Shown in pieces: positions 63,101 through 64,000 of a stretch of 64,000 nt of DNA (its first letter is position 1; each line of letters opens with the position of its first letter). The notes beneath the pieces are model-generated. The model did no database searches. It had not been told where the DNA came from and saw only the letters and a list, made by a program, of their open reading frames with translations. The stretch covers positions 12,937,179 to 13,001,178 of the forward strand of contig CM038228.1 in NCBI GenBank assembly GCA_021442155.1, in the 5' to 3' direction. The DNA comes from Cymbidium sinense (taxonomy: Eukaryota; Streptophyta; Magnoliopsida; Asparagales; Orchidaceae). Both the position numbers and the translations under genes were made by a program.

Positions 63101-63190
63101 ATACTTTAATGTCGCACCCGATCACTTCAATAAGTACCCCATAAGATCTGTGTGGTGTCCCTACTACTTCAAATAAAAATACCACTGTGC
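57103..63190 (+). mobile_element. Long-LTR retrotransposon family, copy 4 (about 6.1 kb, fullest copy)
   Basis: Starts TGTTGACCTCACTTTTAGAG. It is collinear with copy 2 through the CAATTTGACC-rich block (57300-58450), the GC-richer block (58500-59600), the ATTAATTA-rich block (59650-60760), the AAGTATATAG segment (61030) and the final segment ending AAGATCTGTGTGGTGTCCC (about 62640-63165). It also contains 61150-62600, mostly absent from copy 2 but partly present in copy 3. Open frames in the GC-richer block are not supported by any family match. Whether this is an LTR alone or an LTR plus untranslated interior cannot be decided from four partial copies. Confidence 0.65.
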
Positions 63191-64000
63191 TTTCTATTTT
63201 CCAACATTCTAAAAAAATATTAGGTAGAAGCACTTCAAGATATTTGAATAATAAAGAGCTCAAAATTTTGATAGTCTTCAACTACGATGAAGTTCAACAT
63301 TTTCTTACATGAGACAACTCATATAATAATATCTAATATTTGGTTATGGCTTAAAGATAATGTTTATCTAATCCTGCAATATTGAGTTCAGCTTATTTGT
63401 GAACTTTTTGAAATTGGATGATGATACTACCATTAATAAGATGATTGAAGATGAATTACACTTACATTTGAACAATCCTTATTATTATCTAGATTTATGT
63501 TAAATTCATTGGCTACACTATCATATATAGATCCACTTAATATCATGATTAGAGTAATGGAGTGAAGAACCAAGATCTTCAAAATTGTGCTTAATGACCC
63601 ATGTGAGTTGTGAATGTGACTAATGTTTGATATAAATGATAATAGATTTCTTATTAGTTCTTAGTTAAAAGGAATTAAAATATATAACTCTTGTGTGCTT
63701 AAAGGTAACACACATTCAAATGATAAGATAGATTTTTATGAAATTCTATAAGAGATTGTGCAATTATAATAGTTTTGTTCAAATGAGAGAAATGCCTTTT
63801 TTTTCAACTGTTATTAGTTAGATTCAACTCCTAATAGAGGAGCAAGGATACATAAGTCATATAACATCATTGAAGTAAAATTGAGCAAAAAATATGCTAA
63901 ATTTGATCACTTCTTCCTTGTATATCAAGCCACTTAGGTGTATTACCTTATATATCTTGAAAGGATAAAAGGGAAAAAATAGATTGGAAAATGGTAATTA
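63191..64000. other. Unassigned AT-rich sequence at the window end
   Basis: No recognised coding domain or repeat. It may be the interior of the element to which copy 4 belongs. Confidence 0.4.

Overview
This window looks like intergenic and transposon-derived DNA from a large, AT-rich flowering-plant nuclear genome. Every recognisable coding stretch belongs to a plant family: sphingolipid delta-8 desaturase, FAR1-type MULE transposase, Ulp1-like protease, FAB1 kinase, Tat and Athila gypsy retrotransposons, and a plant L1-type LINE. The GC-rich 5' end of the desaturase would fit a monocot, but the species cannot be fixed from the sequence. I see no intact cellular protein-coding gene and no rRNA, tRNA or CRISPR. 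All recognised genes are broken.

Layout. 1-1964 is the degenerate end of a CACTA-like transposon. 2775-20253 (minus strand) is one intronless delta-8 sphingolipid desaturase pseudogene split in two by a 16.1 kb insertion at 3493-19614. The insertion is a giant Mutator-like element. It has ~165-170 bp terminal inverted repeats starting GAGAAAATATTACGT, a 9-bp target duplication that can still be read, and a decayed FAR1-type transposase (minus, about 14.8-16.8 kb). It also carries a decayed DUF1985/Ulp1-type gene (plus, about 6.8-9.2 kb) and a captured single exon of a FAB1/PIKfyve lipid kinase (13515-13600). Three satellite arrays are built on a repeated 16-bp palindrome, TACTCTCATGAGAGTA. 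Arrays 1 and 3 are inverted relative to each other, so the element could fold back on itself. Array 2 is an alternating two-monomer (dimeric) array.

From about 22.9 kb to the end the window is a nest of LTR retrotransposons. A family with very long, CAATTTGACC-rich repeats, probably LTRs, is present in four direct-orientation copies starting at 22882, 23878, 33267 and 57103. A Tat-type gypsy element on the minus strand has LTR-like blocks at about 29.2-31.6 and 43.7-45.9 kb, with gag, protease and RT remnants at 40.5-42.7 kb. An Athila-type fragment on the minus strand (gag, a tRNA-Asp-type primer site, and an LTR starting at 39086) sits inside it. A nearly complete L1-type LINE (48547-53914) keeps a perfect 12-bp target duplication and poly(A) tail but has broken reading frames. 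A ~0.7 kb hAT-like non-autonomous element lies at 55197-55893.

The most interesting object is the foldback MULE with palindrome-centred satellite arrays. Its closest analogues that I know of are the FARE/Kaonashi/CUMULE-type MULEs, which combine transposase and Ulp1-like genes. The palindromic ~146-bp repeat, the dimeric second array and the FAB1 exon capture deserve a closer look.
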